Assembly (NCBI GenBank): GCA_903847315.1
Contig: CAINDG010000040.1
Coordinates: 112,813 to 155,869 of the forward strand
DNA: 43,057 nucleotides
Origin: an uncultured Planctomycetota bacterium
Lineage (GTDB): Bacteria > Planctomycetota > Phycisphaerae > Sedimentisphaerales > UBA12454
Direction of reading: 5' to 3'
Under the pieces are notes generated by a model. It was given only the letters and a program-made list of their open reading frames with translations. It did not search any database and was not told the origin of the DNA. This document shows, in pieces, positions 1-8,967 of the stretch. The translations under genes were made by a program, and so were the position numbers. Positions within the stretch are counted from its first letter, which is position 1, and each line of letters begins with the position of its first letter.

Positions 1-1533
1 CGGATGAGCGTCGAAGAATCTCAGAAATTTTTTGACGAGCTGAAATTGGAAGGTGAAAAAGCTATTATCGCCGTCCAGCCGCTCAAGGAAATCAAGGCAA
101 GATTAAAATTCCTTGCCGATGTCGGTCTGGGCTATCTTACCCTCGACCGCGCAAGCGCAACATTAAGCGGCGGCGAGGCACAGAGAATAAGGCTTGCTAC
201 GCAGGTCGGCAGCGGGCTGGTCGGCTGCTGTTATGTCCTCGATGAGCCGACAATCGGCCTGCACAGACGCGACAATCAAAGGCTGCTCGGAATATTAAGA
301 AGATTAACCGATATCGGAAATACCGTTCTTGTCGTAGAACACGATGAAGACGTTATCAAAAGCGCAGACCATATAATTGATATCGGTCCTGCCGCCGGCG
401 ACCATGGCGGCGAACTCATCGCTGCCGGCTCCCTGCAGGATATATGCGCAGCCCCGCGTTCTATAACGGGCGATTATCTGTCCGGCAGAAAAAAAATCGA
501 GCTTCCCGTCAAAAGACGAAAAATAAGAATGGCTAATTGCATCGAGGTCAAAGGGGCCAGCGAAAACAATTTAAAAAATATTGATGTAAAATTTCCGCTT
601 GGCGTTTTTACCTGCGTTACAGGTGTCTCCGGCTCGGGCAAAAGTACGCTGGTCACGGAGATTCTCCTTAAGGGACTTTGGAGAAAGTTGTATTATACGG
701 GAGCAAAGCCCGGCAAACACAAAAACATTCTCGGCACAAGTCAGATTGATAAGGTTATCGAAATCGACCAGTCGCCAATCGGCAAAACACCCAGAAGCAA
801 TCCGGTTACTTATACCGGCATCTTTGACCAGATAAGACAGTTATTCGCAAAGACCAGAGAAGCAAGAATCAGGGGCTACACCGCCGGCAGATTCAGTTTC
901 AATATAAAAGGCGGAAGATGCGAACACTGTCAGGGTCAGGGCACCAAAAAAATAGAAATGCACTTCCTTCCCGATGTTTATGTTATCTGCCAGCAGTGCA
1001 AAGGCAGCAAATACAACCCTGAAACGCTTCAGATTACATACAAAGGCAAATCAATTGCCGATGTCCTTAATATGAGAGTTGAGGAATCGTTAAAGTTTTT
1101 CAGCAACTTCCCGAAAATCATTCGGCTGCTCAAAACCTTAAGCGATGTCGGCCTTGGCTATATGGAGCTTGGGCAATCCTCGACGACTCTTTCAGGCGGC
1201 GAAGCCCAGAGAGTCAAACTTGCCGCAGAGCTCGGCAAAACCTCTACAGGCCATACATTGTATCTGCTTGACGAGCCCACGACGGGCCTGCATTTTGCCG
1301 ACATTCACAATTTGCTCAACGTGCTGCAGAGACTCTGCGACTTGGGCAACACCGTCGTTGTGATTGAGCATAATCTTGATGTAATTAAAATTGCCGATTA
1401 CATTATTGACCTTGGTCCCGAAGGCGGACAGGCCGGCGGAGAAGTTATTGCTACAGGTTCGCCCGATGAAATTATAAAAGTTGCGACGAGCCACACAGCG
1501 GAATATCTCAGAAAATACATTGGCAGGCGATGA
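1..1533 (+). CDS. uvrA: UvrABC system protein A, C-terminal part (cut by window edge)
   Basis: DNA-damage recognition ATPase of nucleotide excision repair; the dimer finds lesions and loads UvrB. The reading frame is open at base 1, so the N-terminal part lies upstream. Visible in order: first ABC signature [12 protein letters not shown] and Walker [14 protein letters not shown], second Walker [10 protein letters not shown] (about residues 206-214 of the visible part), the zinc-finger pairs CEHC and CQQC around residue 305-340 that contact DNA, second signature [12 protein letters not shown] and Walker [11 protein letters not shown]. All key motifs of the second ATPase half are intact. Together with mfd in the same window it covers both global and transcription-coupled repair. 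Identification is secure. Confidence 0.97.
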   Translation, partial: RMSVEESQKFFDELKLEGEKAIIAVQPLKEIKARLKFLADVGLGYLTLDRASATLSGGEAQRIRLATQVGSGLVGCCYVLDEPTIGLHRRDNQRLLGILRRLTDIGNTVLVVEHDEDVIKSADHIIDIGPAAGDHGGELIAAGSLQDICAAPRSITGDYLSGRKKIELPVKRRKIRMANCIEVKGASENNLKNIDVKFPLGVFTCVTGVSGSGKSTLVTEILLKGLWRKLYYTGAKPGKHKNILGTSQIDKVIEIDQSPIGKTPRSNPVTYTGIFDQIRQLFAKTREARIRGYTAGRFSFNIKGGRCEHCQGQGTKKIEMHFLPDVYVICQQCKGSKYNPETLQITYKGKSIADVLNMRVEESLKFFSNFPKIIRLLKTLSDVGLGYMELGQSSTTLSGGEAQRVKLAAELGKTSTGHTLYLLDEPTTGLHFADIHNLLNVLQRLCDLGNTVVVIEHNLDVIKIADYIIDLGPEGGQAGGEVIATGSPDEIIKVATSHTAEYLRKYIGRR

Positions 1534-1688
1534 ATTTTATAAATGTTCGGATTGCACCGAAAGGAATAAACGTATATAATCTTGTTTTTGACGCGGCACT
1601 TTTGGAAAACATAACAGCGATAATTATGGAAAAAGGTGTTATTCAGTGGCCGACAGAAGAAAAAATCAAAAAAACGATAAAATCCTGA
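1530..1688 (+). CDS. possible 52-residue small protein overlapping uvrA stop
   Basis: An ATG overlaps the uvrA stop (ATGA) and opens a 52-codon frame beginning [12 protein letters not shown] and ending TIKS. It fills the gap before the next gene and overlaps that gene's GTG start by 43 bases in another frame. The ATGA junction is typical of translational coupling. The product resembles nothing I recognise, has no membrane segment, and could be a chance frame. Its only support is the coupling geometry. Confidence 0.25.
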   Translation: MNFINVRIAPKGINVYNLVFDAALLENITAIIMEKGVIQWPTEEKIKKTIKS

Positions 1689-3418
1689 CGCTTCAGGACC
1701 CGGCAAGGGAAAAACGCGTTGATATCTTTTTGTTTTTCCTTCTGCTTGCTTTCGGCGTTTATCAGGCTGTTCTGTATTGGGGTCATCAGCTCGTCCCGCA
1801 CTTCGATGCCTATTGTTTTCCTTTCGTGGGCCATAAAATAATGAATTTTGAGCTTCCTGATGATTTTAAAAGAACGCCGCTTGTCGGGATACTGCAGATA
1901 TGGTTTGGGAAAATTGTCGGCGGGCAAAGCCCCGACTTTACCGGCGGCTGGCTCCTCAACTCAATAGTGCATCCGCTTACCGCTGTGCTCCTGTGGCTGA
2001 CGGGACGAAAAATCATCGGCAGGGCGGCTGTCTGGTTTGCCGTCATAGCGATAATCAATCCTTTCGGACTGCAGATGCTCACCGAATCCATCGCCGAGAC
2101 CCCGCTGCTGTTTTTCATCTGGGCCTCGCTCTATCTTATATTCATACGCTCGAAATGGGCTTATCTTTTTGCCTCCCTTGCGACTATGGCGCGTTACGAA
2201 GGCGCCGCTCTTATAGCGGGTGCTTTTGTTCTCGATATGATAGAGGGGAAAAACAAAAAGGAACGCTGGCTGGCCTTTGCTTATGCCGCTCTTGCGTCCA
2301 TTCCATTGGCGCTATGGATGCTCGGGACGCTGTTGAGCAGTCACGCCCTTGGCGAAACTCATTATCTCAATATATTCACCAAAAAATACACATCGCAGTT
2401 TGCCGAAGGCGTCGAAAATCGAACCGGCTTTCTGATGCACGCCAACATATTATGGCAGGTCGGCTTTTATCCGCTCTTTACGCCTTCTCCGCAGGCCGGC
2501 GAAACTTTTACTAAATCGCTTATGATTTCAAACCAGGCTATCACCTTTATAACTTTCCTGTTCGGCTCCATATACGGCCTTTACAAAAAGCAGTGGAAAA
2601 TTCTGGTTTTGCTTATTTTTATTGTGCCGTATTTCTGTATTCACGCCGAATATCCGTATCCCGTTCACAGATACCACGCAACCATTTTTGCGATAGTTTT
2701 ACTTATTTGCATTTACGGATTAATCAGCTTCTGGAGACTGATAAAAGACAAACTGCCCAAACCTGCGGTAATTATTTCTCAGATTATCGTATTAGCGATA
2801 GCGTTTATCTGGACTCTGACTTTATGGGGTTATCTGCCGCAAATAACCTCGCTGAGCAAGGCCAGCGTTTCTCTTCCCTTTGTTTCAATACTGGTAGTAT
2901 TTATAGCTTTTGCCGCGCAGCAATTTGCTTACAGGGAAAAACTGTTTACTAATATTGTTATCGTGACGTTAATAATTCTTATGATTGTCTCCAACCAGTT
3001 TATGGTGGCCCCTGTAGTCGGCAACGGCCAGCGCGACATAGAATTTAAATATCTTGTCGATTGGTATATCGCTAACGCAAAACCCGGCGAAAAACTCGTA
3101 ACCACTGTCCCAGTTATTCTGCAAACGATGGCTGTTAAGTACAAGGATTGCTTTATTCACACCGATACGTTCGATGCCAACAATCCCACTGACTTCGTAA
3201 AGGAATGTTACAAAAAGAATATCACTTATGTCGCCTGGGATTCAAGAGAAGGTCTTATGCCCACCGACCATTATTATAAATACTGGAAGATGGCAAACAT
3301 CGCTCCTCTTGCCGCCGGACACGATATCGGCCCGTATCAATTCATTACCCAGATAAGAGCCAGTCAGAGAAGATATATTAATTTGTATCGCCTCAAACCT
3401 CTGCCGCCCCAGAATTAA
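1646..3418 (+). CDS. polytopic membrane glycosyltransferase, GT39/ArnT-like
   Basis: A 590-residue integral membrane protein with about eleven to thirteen hydrophobic segments from residue 28 to about 450 and a soluble C-terminal part of about 130 residues. The layout (first loop with HFDAYCFPF, long hydrophobic core, soluble tail) matches the PMT/ArnT fold that moves sugars from polyprenyl-phosphate donors to acceptors outside the membrane. The start is a GTG preceded by an A/G-rich ribosome site about nine bases upstream; no ATG fits the frame. The convergent GT2 gene, which could make a polyprenyl-phosphate sugar donor, overlaps its 3' end by four bases, and that pairing supports a glycosylation role. 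Donor and acceptor are unknown. Confidence 0.65.
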   Translation: MADRRKNQKNDKILTLQDPAREKRVDIFLFFLLLAFGVYQAVLYWGHQLVPHFDAYCFPFVGHKIMNFELPDDFKRTPLVGILQIWFGKIVGGQSPDFTGGWLLNSIVHPLTAVLLWLTGRKIIGRAAVWFAVIAIINPFGLQMLTESIAETPLLFFIWASLYLIFIRSKWAYLFASLATMARYEGAALIAGAFVLDMIEGKNKKERWLAFAYAALASIPLALWMLGTLLSSHALGETHYLNIFTKKYTSQFAEGVENRTGFLMHANILWQVGFYPLFTPSPQAGETFTKSLMISNQAITFITFLFGSIYGLYKKQWKILVLLIFIVPYFCIHAEYPYPVHRYHATIFAIVLLICIYGLISFWRLIKDKLPKPAVIISQIIVLAIAFIWTLTLWGYLPQITSLSKASVSLPFVSILVVFIAFAAQQFAYREKLFTNIVIVTLIILMIVSNQFMVAPVVGNGQRDIEFKYLVDWYIANAKPGEKLVTTVPVILQTMAVKYKDCFIHTDTFDANNPTDFVKECYKKNITYVAWDSREGLMPTDHYYKYWKMANIAPLAAGHDIGPYQFITQIRASQRRYINLYRLKPLPPQN

Positions 3419-4167
3419 GCGGATTTGAAAATGTTGAATTTCGCCAGTTTGAGTTTTTGAAGAACAAACTTCAGCATCGTATAAAGGGTCAGCAAACCAT
3501 ATCTTGTGCTTCGTGAGAAATTAATACTCGATGCCTCGTCGAAATATCGGCACGGCACCGGTGCGTCAGCTATCTTAAACCCGAAATACGCGGCCTGCGC
3601 CAGCATTTGCGAATCGAATACGAAATCATCTGAATTTTTATGGTATGGAATTTTTTCCAGCACGCATCTCTTGTAAACTCTGAACCCGCTGTGAAAATCG
3701 CCCAGATTTTGCCCCAGTATCATATTTTCAGTGATGGTCAGTAATCTGTTGCTGATGTATTTATATACAGGCATTCCGGATTGTATCGTCTCGGCTCTCG
3801 TGCGTATTCTGCTGCCGAGCATTAAATCGCAAACGCCTGTCTGCAAAAAACCTATGAAGTAAGGAATCAGCCTGCCGTCATACTGATAATCGGGATGCAG
3901 CATCACAATAATGTCAGCTCCTTTTTTTAGTGCAGCGTCATAGCAGGTTTTCTGGTTTGCGCCGTACCCGCCGTTTTTCTCATGCCGAATTACCGTCAGT
4001 CCCAGCTTCTCAGCCATCTGTGCTGTATTGTCCCTGCTGCAGTCGTCAACGAGAATAATATCTTTTTGGAACTCCTGCGGAATATCGCGAAACGTAGCTT
4101 CAAGCGTTGACGCAGCGTTGTAGGCAGGCATTACTATGATAGTTTTTGGATTATTGCTTTGTGACAA
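3415..4167 (-). CDS. family 2 glycosyltransferase, polyprenyl-phosphate glycosyltransferase type
   Basis: A 250-residue GT-A fold enzyme. The N-terminus has the nucleotide-binding strand [16 protein letters not shown], the DDCSRDNT motif near residue 41, [13 protein letters not shown] sequence (residues 59-68) and an acidic stretch MLHPDYQYD near residue 90 in the place of the metal-binding Dx[12 protein letters not shown] around residue 157 is typical of dolichyl/undecaprenyl-phosphate mannose or glucose synthases. There is no C-terminal membrane domain, so it is probably peripheral. It lies 18 bases downstream of the nfu gene on the same strand and is convergent with the GT39-like gene. It probably makes a lipid-linked sugar used by that enzyme (inference). 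Confidence 0.85.
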   Translation of the reverse strand: MSQSNNPKTIIVMPAYNAASTLEATFRDIPQEFQKDIILVDDCSRDNTAQMAEKLGLTVIRHEKNGGYGANQKTCYDAALKKGADIIVMLHPDYQYDGRLIPYFIGFLQTGVCDLMLGSRIRTRAETIQSGMPVYKYISNRLLTITENMILGQNLGDFHSGFRVYKRCVLEKIPYHKNSDDFVFDSQMLAQAAYFGFKIADAPVPCRYFDEASSINFSRSTRYGLLTLYTMLKFVLQKLKLAKFNIFKSA

Positions 4168-4185
4168 TTTAGATATGCTCCTTGT

Positions 4186-4446
4186 TTATTTAATTGCGAC
4201 AACTTCTTTAACTTCCGGCACGCGTTCTTTCAGGAGTCTTTCGACGCCCATCTTTAACGTCATAGCCGCGCCCGGACAGCCCCGGCAAGCGCCCTGTAGC
4301 CGAACCTTAACCGTATTGTCAGCCGTCACTTCTACCAATTCAATATCGCCGCCGTCGTTTTGCAGCATCGGCCGGATTCCGTCAATTACTTCTATCACCT
4401 TGTCTTTTATGGACTTATCGTCATGACATCCGCAATTTTCACCCAT
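4186..4446 (-). CDS. NifU-like C-terminal domain (Nfu) iron-sulfur cluster carrier
   Basis: An 86-residue protein that is essentially one Nfu domain: IRPMLQNDGGDIELVEV followed by the cluster-binding CRGCPGA motif near residues 57-63. Two such subunits bind a [4Fe-4S] or [2Fe-2S] cluster through the CxxC pair and pass it to apo-proteins. The N-terminus GENCGCHDD adds two further cysteines not typical of the domain. The ribosome site AGGAG sits eight bases before the ATG, and an extended -10 promoter lies just upstream. It probably forms a transcription unit with the downstream GT2 gene (18-base gap), though the functions look unrelated. Confidence 0.92.
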   Translation of the reverse strand: MGENCGCHDDKSIKDKVIEVIDGIRPMLQNDGGDIELVEVTADNTVKVRLQGACRGCPGAAMTLKMGVERLLKERVPEVKEVVAIK

Positions 4447-4483
4447 TTTATAACTCCTGAAAAACAGTAAATTTGAAGCATGG

Positions 4484-4492
4484 ATTATAACA
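4484..4492 (-). promoter_or_regulatory. extended -10 promoter for nfu
   Basis: Read on the minus strand the sequence is TGTTATAAT, an exact extended -10 (TGnTATAAT). No good -35 is visible at 17 bases, as expected for extended -10 promoters. The start would fall about 30 bases before the nfu ATG. Confidence 0.5.
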
Positions 4493-4571
4493 AATGCTTA
4501 TAAGATTCTCCAGTTATTTTTGTGTTGACCGCTGGCTCGAAGGATAGCGCCCCGGCAGGAAGAAAAATACT

Positions 4572-5060
4572 TCAAAACGCCATTAAGTCATACTCAAATT
4601 CAAATCGCAGTTTATGGTTGGCCTCTTCCTGGGCCAGCTTAAGGAAAACATCTTTAAGTTTCTGCTCTGTCGCGATTGCCGCCAAATCGGTATAAAGCCT
4701 GCGTGAGGTCTCTTCCTTTTTCATCCCGATAACGAGCAAATCGACATAACTCATTTCAGGACTTGGTTTGACGCTCTTTGTATAATCGACAATGTCAAGT
4801 TTTCCAACATCTTGGTCGCCTATCGCGGCTTTTCCGAGCAGGACGGCTTTCAGCTTTGCCTCGTGGTCAAGTTCCTCAGCCGCCAATTTTATAAGTGTCT
4901 TGGCAAGCTTGGCGTCTTTTACCATACTCGATAGTTTCATATAAAACGACTGAGCGTCAATCTCCCGGCCTATCGCGAATTCCAGAACATCATCGATAGA
5001 CTTGAATTTCTTTACATCGTAATCCCATTTTGCGACTTGTTTCATTTCTCCTTTGTCCAT
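4572..5060 (-). CDS. ferritin-like diiron protein (rubrerythrin-type, no rubredoxin domain)
   Basis: A 162-residue four-helix bundle of the ferritin/rubrerythrin family. Iron ligands are visible as E33, the EELDH motif (E62/E63, H66), E116/E117 and the EEANH motif (E145/E146, H149). The rubredoxin CxxC tail of true rubrerythrin is missing. Related proteins reduce peroxide or handle iron in anaerobes. The ATG at 5060 was chosen because AGGAGA lies eight bases upstream and the promoter's -10 lies just before it; the upstream extension of the frame to 5117 would start inside the -35 box. A second ATG five codons later is too close to its GGAGA. Likely monocistronic. Confidence 0.88.
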   Translation of the reverse strand: MDKGEMKQVAKWDYDVKKFKSIDDVLEFAIGREIDAQSFYMKLSSMVKDAKLAKTLIKLAAEELDHEAKLKAVLLGKAAIGDQDVGKLDIVDYTKSVKPSPEMSYVDLLVIGMKKEETSRRLYTDLAAIATEQKLKDVFLKLAQEEANHKLRFEFEYDLMAF

Positions 5061-5088
5061 TTTAATTTCTCCTATATCTATGCCGCAT

Positions 5089-5117
5089 ATTATACCCCCG
5101 CTCCGGATACATAGCAA
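5089..5117 (-). promoter_or_regulatory. sigma-70-type promoter for the ferritin-like gene
   Basis: Minus-strand reading gives -35 TTGCTA, 17-base spacer, -10 TATAAT. The -10 is a perfect match and the -35 matches 4 of 6. The predicted start at about 5082 leaves a leader of some 22 bases containing AGGAGA, which supports the start codon at 5060. Confidence 0.65.
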
Positions 5118-5328
5118 TAATTCGCTATGGTTTAACTTGATTTTCAGCCGGAAAAAGCTGTAATTTAAGCGTTGTTTAATCTATTTTGCATTGTCCCTGA
5201 TTTTTCTCACCTTCTTTCTGCGCAACAATCACATTAACAATAAATTTTAGAATGAAAGAATTGGCTGCATAGCCAGGCGTTTAATATGGAAAATGCCGTT
5301 ACAGGCTGACCGTAACTCATTTTGCTCC

Positions 5329-5357
5329 TTGACAATAAATGTTCGTGTAAATATATT
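5329..5357 (+). promoter_or_regulatory. near-consensus sigma-70 promoter placing transcription start on the ATG
   Basis: TTGACA at 5329-5334, exactly 17 bases, then TATATT at 5352-5357. The usual 6-8 base distance puts the transcript start at about 5364-5365, on the ATG at 5365. The mRNA would be leaderless, which agrees with the lack of a Shine-Dalgarno sequence before that ATG. Confidence 0.7.
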
Positions 5358-5364
5358 GTGGTCT

Positions 5365-7017
5365 ATGTCCCAGCAGGTAAAAAAATCTCTTGTCATTTCG
5401 ATTTATTTCATCTTGGCAGTCAGTACGTTACTGGTCTTCTGGCAGGTCAGGAATTTCGATTTTGTCAATTATGACGATAATGAATATGTATACGAAAATC
5501 CGCATGTTGTGAACGGCCTGACTTTCGATAATATCATTTGGGCTTTTACGACCGGCGATGCGGCAAACTGGCACCCGTTGACCTGGTTTTCCCTTATGCT
5601 TGATTGCCAGTTGTCCCTTCCGGGAGGCCCCAATCCTGGCTGGATGCATCTTGTAAATCTCCTCCTGCACCTTGTAAATACCCTGTTGCTCTTTGCGGTT
5701 CTTAAAAGAATGACCGGCTCGCTGTGGCCCAGCGCGTTTGTCGCCGCCGCCTTTGCACTCCACCCGATGCACGTCGAATCGGTCGCGTGGATTGCTGAAC
5801 GCAAGGATGTATTAAGCACATTCTTCTTTATGCTTACATTGGCTGCTTATGCCGGCTATGTCAGGCGTCCTGCGATATTCCGCTATGTTGCAGCCATTGT
5901 GATATTTACCCTTGGCCTTATGGCAAAACCAATGCTTGTTACGCTGCCATTTATACTGTTACTGCTCGACTATTGGCCGTTGAACCGTTTTATGCCGCAG
6001 ACGGTCGCAACCTCCGGCCGCCAGAATCGCAAATTTGCTCCCGCTGCCGATAAACACTCGACTCTTTACCGCATCGTAATCGAAAAGGTTCCTTTCTTCG
6101 TTCTTTCGGTAATATCGTGCGTCATCACCTTTTTGGTTCAGCGAGGCGGCGGTGCGGTGGACGATACCACTGTCATTTTGAAAGGCCGAATCGCAAATGC
6201 CTTCCTGTCGTACGCAAAATATATGGGTAAAATGGTCTGGCCGCAAAACCTTGCGGTAATTTATCCTTTTGGCAGGGACGGCATCCAATCCTGGCAGGTT
6301 ATACTATGTGCATTGCTGATGCTTGGCATATCTTTCCTCGTGCTTTATTTTGGACGCAAACAAAAGTATTTGCCGGTTGGTTGGTTCTGGTTTGTCGGAA
6401 CACTCATACCAGTCATCGGCATTGTTCAGGTCGGTTCGCATGCCTATGCCGACCGTTACACTTATGTACCCTATATAGGCCTCTTTCTAATGCTCGCATG
6501 GTCTTTGCCGCAGCTTCTTTCAAAATTGCTTTCGGCGCCGCCTCAACGAAAAATCGTCCTCGGCGTATCGATGGTGATTTTGTTAACAACTCTTGGGATA
6601 TGCGCCCATCGGCAGACAAACTATTGGAATAACAGTATTACCCTTTTTTCGCACACCATCGAGGTAACGCAAAACAATTCTATGGCATACAATAATCTTG
6701 GCGCTGTTTACGGCAAGCTCAGTCGTTACACCGAAGCCATAGATGCCTATAAACAGGCTATAAAAATCAGGCCGAATTTAGCCAGGACACAAAACAACCT
6801 TGGCGCTATTTACAGCAATCTTGGCCGTTATGCCGATGCGATAGATGCCTATAGACAGGCCATAAGAATCAAACCGGATTACGCCGAATCGCATCTTTGT
6901 CTTGGCCTTACTTATCTGTTGAACGGCAATAAAAATTCTGCCTTGGAAGAATATAAAATCCTCAAACCTTTGAATGCCCAGATGGCCCAAAAACTCTTTA
7001 ATCTGATTAACAAATGA
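5365..7017 (+). CDS. TMTC-like membrane protein with C-terminal TPR repeats
   Basis: A 550-residue protein with about ten membrane segments and then tetratricopeptide repeats at about residues 438-540 (NSMAYNNLGAVYGKLSRYTE, a second copy, and a degenerate third). The first loop NYDDNEYVYENPHV, the WHPLTW motif and ALHPMHVESVAWIAERKD are hallmarks of the bacterial relatives of TMTC proteins, GT-C-fold enzymes or chaperones thought to add sugars to secreted proteins. The frame opens at 5293, but the promoter at 5329-5357 lies inside that extension, so I place the start at 5365. No ribosome site is present there. Sugar and target are unknown. It belongs to the same functional theme as the two glycosyltransferases upstream. 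Confidence 0.8.
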   Translation: MSQQVKKSLVISIYFILAVSTLLVFWQVRNFDFVNYDDNEYVYENPHVVNGLTFDNIIWAFTTGDAANWHPLTWFSLMLDCQLSLPGGPNPGWMHLVNLLLHLVNTLLLFAVLKRMTGSLWPSAFVAAAFALHPMHVESVAWIAERKDVLSTFFFMLTLAAYAGYVRRPAIFRYVAAIVIFTLGLMAKPMLVTLPFILLLLDYWPLNRFMPQTVATSGRQNRKFAPAADKHSTLYRIVIEKVPFFVLSVISCVITFLVQRGGGAVDDTTVILKGRIANAFLSYAKYMGKMVWPQNLAVIYPFGRDGIQSWQVILCALLMLGISFLVLYFGRKQKYLPVGWFWFVGTLIPVIGIVQVGSHAYADRYTYVPYIGLFLMLAWSLPQLLSKLLSAPPQRKIVLGVSMVILLTTLGICAHRQTNYWNNSITLFSHTIEVTQNNSMAYNNLGAVYGKLSRYTEAIDAYKQAIKIRPNLARTQNNLGAIYSNLGRYADAIDAYRQAIRIKPDYAESHLCLGLTYLLNGNKNSALEEYKILKPLNAQMAQKLFNLINK

Positions 7018-7033
7018 AAATGCAGGTTCGTGG

Positions 7034-7083
7034 TTAGCCCTGCCATTATTTTAATTCTCCGTAGGGGGACGATGGCAGGGTTC
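7034..7083 (+). repeat. hairpin repeat with TTAGCCC / GGGTTC ends, copy 1
   Basis: Begins TTAG, then a perfect 9-bp stem CCCTGCCAT (7038-7046) / ATGGCAGGG (7072-7080), then TTC. The ends recur at 7089, 15567 and 18114 while the inner stem differs each time. No T-run follows, so a terminator role is not supported. Confidence 0.7.
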
Positions 7084-7088
7084 AGAGG

Positions 7089-7141
7089 TTAGCCCCGTCA
7101 TCTTAAATCCGCCGCAAGGCGGAGGTGATGACGGGGTTCGT
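7089..7141 (+). repeat. hairpin repeat with TTAGCCC / GGGTTC ends, copy 2
   Basis: TTAG, outer stem CCCCGTCATC (7093-7102) / GATGACGGGG (7127-7136), then TTCGTCG. An inner stem TCCGCC/GGCGGA (7108-7113, 7118-7123) closes on GCAA, a GNRA-type tetraloop. It lies six bases after copy 1. Confidence 0.7.
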
Positions 7142-7164
7142 CGTTCCCGGTACGACGGTGTTGC

Positions 7165-7202
7165 GTCATTGCGAGGCTTGCCCGCCGCAGGCCGAAGCAA
7201 TC
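7165..7202 (+). repeat. GTCATTGCGAGG...GAAGCAATC palindromic repeat
   Basis: A member of a short imperfect-palindrome family widespread in bacterial intergenic DNA. Related copies in this window are at 32279-32308 and 33051-33077 (opposite orientation), and a GTCATTTCGACC variant sits inside mfd at 24161-24208. Confidence 0.65.
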
Positions 7203-7211
7203 CCATTGTTT

Positions 7212-7248
7212 ACCCCGTGAGATGTCGCTTCGGCTATCTCATCGGGGT
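7212..7248 (+). repeat. CCCCGTGAGATG...CATCTCATCGGGGT-type hairpin repeat, intact copy
   Basis: Imperfect hairpin whose arms are ACCCCGTGAGATG and CTATCTCATCGGGGT with loop TCGCTTCGG. Related copies are at 8658-8690, 8815-8847 and 9185-9258. The last is the same sequence interrupted by an insert. Confidence 0.7.
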
Positions 7249-7265
7249 GCAATCTGTAATCTTAA

Positions 7266-7301
7266 ATTATTTTTGCCTTCCGGCAAAAATAATGCTATAA
7301 T
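7266..7301 (+). promoter_or_regulatory. promoter overlapped by a perfect 12-bp palindrome
   Basis: -35 TTGCCT (7273-7278), 17-base spacer, -10 TATAAT (7296-7301). A perfect hairpin, ATTATTTTTGCC (7266-7277) / GGCAAAAATAAT (7282-7293) with a TTCC loop, covers the -35 box and most of the spacer. It could be an operator, or a terminator of the upstream TPR gene working in either direction. Confidence 0.55.
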
Positions 7302-7365
7302 CCCCCTATCGCCTTGAGGAGGCATCTGTTAGCCGTAATAGAAAAACAAAGAAAGGAGATGAATT

Positions 7366-8025
7366 ATGTGTAATCCAAAACATGCAATAGCTTTAGTTAC
7401 TATAACTATCTTTAGTTTTACGGGTTGTTGTGGTGATTTTAAGCAAATTCAAACACCTGAAGGTACGTTGGCCGTTCCAGAGTGCTGTCCAATGGTAAAA
7501 TATTCTGGAACATCGGTTTCTGTAACTGGTGTAGACCTTGCTATACCTAAGGTCCCTGTAAAAATAGGTGGGATAACTGTTGAACCAAAACTCATTCAGG
7601 AAGCTTGTAAAGCTGTTCAGATTTTAGAGCAACATCGTATCTTTAACTGTCAAATGCTTCCTTCTTATGCGACGATTTCTAAAGCTAAATTTGCTGAGGC
7701 ACTTGATGCAATGCAAAAAGACGAAGCAATACTTATGCAATTTGCCTTAATAGTATCCACAGAGAATGGTGCAGCTATTCTGAAGTTTGTCGAATATTAC
7801 GGCCCACAAGCTCGATATGCGCAGGCTGATATGGAAACTAAGACTACTAAGGGAATTAAGGCTGCTGTGGAACCTGAGGATGTTGAGTATAGTAAGGCTC
7901 GTACTGATAGGGGACCTGCTAAGAGCTATGAATATAAGACAAAGGATGTATCAACTGAACCACTTGCAGAGTTTGAACCATCGAAGGGTATAACAGTTGT
8001 TCCTTACAAGGATTTGTTGCAGTAA
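7366..8025 (+). CDS. putative lipoprotein of unknown function
   Basis: A 219-residue protein with a lipoprotein-type signal: basic start, hydrophobic stretch AIALVTITIFSF and TGC at the cleavage site (Cys near residue 21), followed by a second Cys. The mature part has a proline- and valine-rich segment (residues 45-75), a probably helical middle (residues 75-150) and a charged, low-complexity tail. I recognise no family. The ribosome site AAAGGAG is excellent, and a promoter lies about 65 bases upstream. The gene is richer in A and T than its neighbours, with many AAA, GAA and ACT codons, and is flanked on both sides by repeats, so recent acquisition is possible. Confidence 0.7.
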   Translation: MCNPKHAIALVTITIFSFTGCCGDFKQIQTPEGTLAVPECCPMVKYSGTSVSVTGVDLAIPKVPVKIGGITVEPKLIQEACKAVQILEQHRIFNCQMLPSYATISKAKFAEALDAMQKDEAILMQFALIVSTENGAAILKFVEYYGPQARYAQADMETKTTKGIKAAVEPEDVEYSKARTDRGPAKSYEYKTKDVSTEPLAEFEPSKGITVVPYKDLLQ

Positions 8026-8115
8026 AGCTGCATAGGAAACGGAATATACGACTTTGTTCAAAAGTGAATCCGCCAGTGAGGAATTAGGGAAAAACTAGGG
8101 ATAGTAAACTATTTT

Positions 8116-8198
8116 GGAAAAACTAGGGACAGTCACCTATTTTTGATTTGGGGAAAAACTAGGGGGAAAAACTAGGGACAGTCACCTATTTTTGATTT
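8116..8198 (+). repeat. two identical 34-base direct repeats (GGGACAGTCACCT type)
   Basis: 8116-8149 and 8165-8198 are identical 34-base units (GGAAAAACTAGGGACAGTCA followed by CCTATTTTTGATTT), separated by a partial unit at 8150-8164 and preceded by a degenerate one at 8084-8115. GGGACAGTCACCTATTTTT-like ends are known to me from elements mobilised by REP-associated IS200-like transposases; no transposase gene is present here. Confidence 0.7.
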
Positions 8199-8367
8199 CG
8201 CCTCAGCGTCACGGCGGCTTGTCTCGTCGGAGTCTTGACGAAGACGGAAGTTGTTTATACTGATAACTGATAACCGATAACTGCGTTTCTGATAACTTTT
8301 CACTTATTTCCTTACTTCCTGCCTCTTTGCCTCCTTGCTTCTATAACCTATAATCTGTAATCTTTCA

Positions 8368-8422
8368 TTGCTTTAAGACGAAGCCGTATAGCGGCAGAAA
8401 AAGGCAAACACTAAACCCGGCT
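8368..8422 (+). repeat. TTGCTTTAAGACG repeat, copy A
   Basis: 55 bases, matching 8969-9023 at 51 positions by eye. It starts TTGCTTTAAGACGAAGCCGT and ends ACACTAAACCCGGCT. Copy A lacks the matching inverted end found with copy B and runs into a CCCTGAGC...GTCGAATGGG repeat (8426-8452), a relative of which lies inside mfd. Confidence 0.7.
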
Positions 8423-8469
8423 GAAGCCCTGCCCTGAGCATAGTCGAATGGGTTACTTTAAGAAGGTTT

Positions 8470-8602
8470 ATTGCTTCAACTTTTTGGCGCAGCCGTAAAA
8501 AAATTCAGATTTTAAAACCTCGTGGGAAGCTTGTTTACCAAAGAGGTTAGAAATCCGAATTTAAGCTGTTCCGCAGGAAGCAAACTGCTTAGTTGAAGCA
8601 AT
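8470..8602. repeat. 133-bp MITE-like element with perfect 12-bp inverted ends
   Basis: Begins ATTGCTTCAACT (8470-8481) and ends AGTTGAAGCAAT (8591-8602), its exact reverse complement. It encodes nothing. The ends resemble the ATTGCTTTAAGACG ends of the element at 8968-9118, so both may belong to one non-autonomous family. Confidence 0.6.
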
Positions 8603-8967
8603 CAGTGTAAATCCGTGTCGTTCCGTGTCTAATATTTTCCTCTGTGATCGGCGCCTGCCCTGTTAGATGCCGTTGCTATCTCATCGGGGTGTTATCTGTG
8701 GCTGATTTATTCTTCGTGCGTCCTTCGTGTCGCTTCGTGTCCTTCGTGGTGAAAACATAAAAACAAGGTCTCGCCGTTAGGCGAACTCCTTAATTTTGCA
8801 TTTTGATATTCTTGCCCTGTTAGATGCCGTTGCTATCTAACCGGGGTGATTTTTGATTTATCTGTTCAACAATCCCCACCGCAAAAAATTCTTCAGTGTC
8901 TATACTCGTATGCAGTATACTGCAATGCAGCATAGTGAAAAAATAAGAACTTCAAGGCTATTGTTAT

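Larger units (their letters stand above)
7018..7365. other. intergenic region with four palindromic repeats and a promoter
   Basis: This 348-base gap holds no gene. It contains two hairpins with shared flanks (7034-7083, 7089-7141), a GTCATTGCGAGG-type repeat (7165-7202), a CCCCGTGAGATG-type hairpin (7212-7248), a perfect 12-bp hairpin (7266-7293) and a promoter for the downstream lipoprotein gene. Confidence 0.8.

Noticed and set aside
7034..7141. Terminators after the TPR gene
   Set aside because: The hairpins are not followed by T-runs and share ends with other dispersed copies, so they are treated as repeats.
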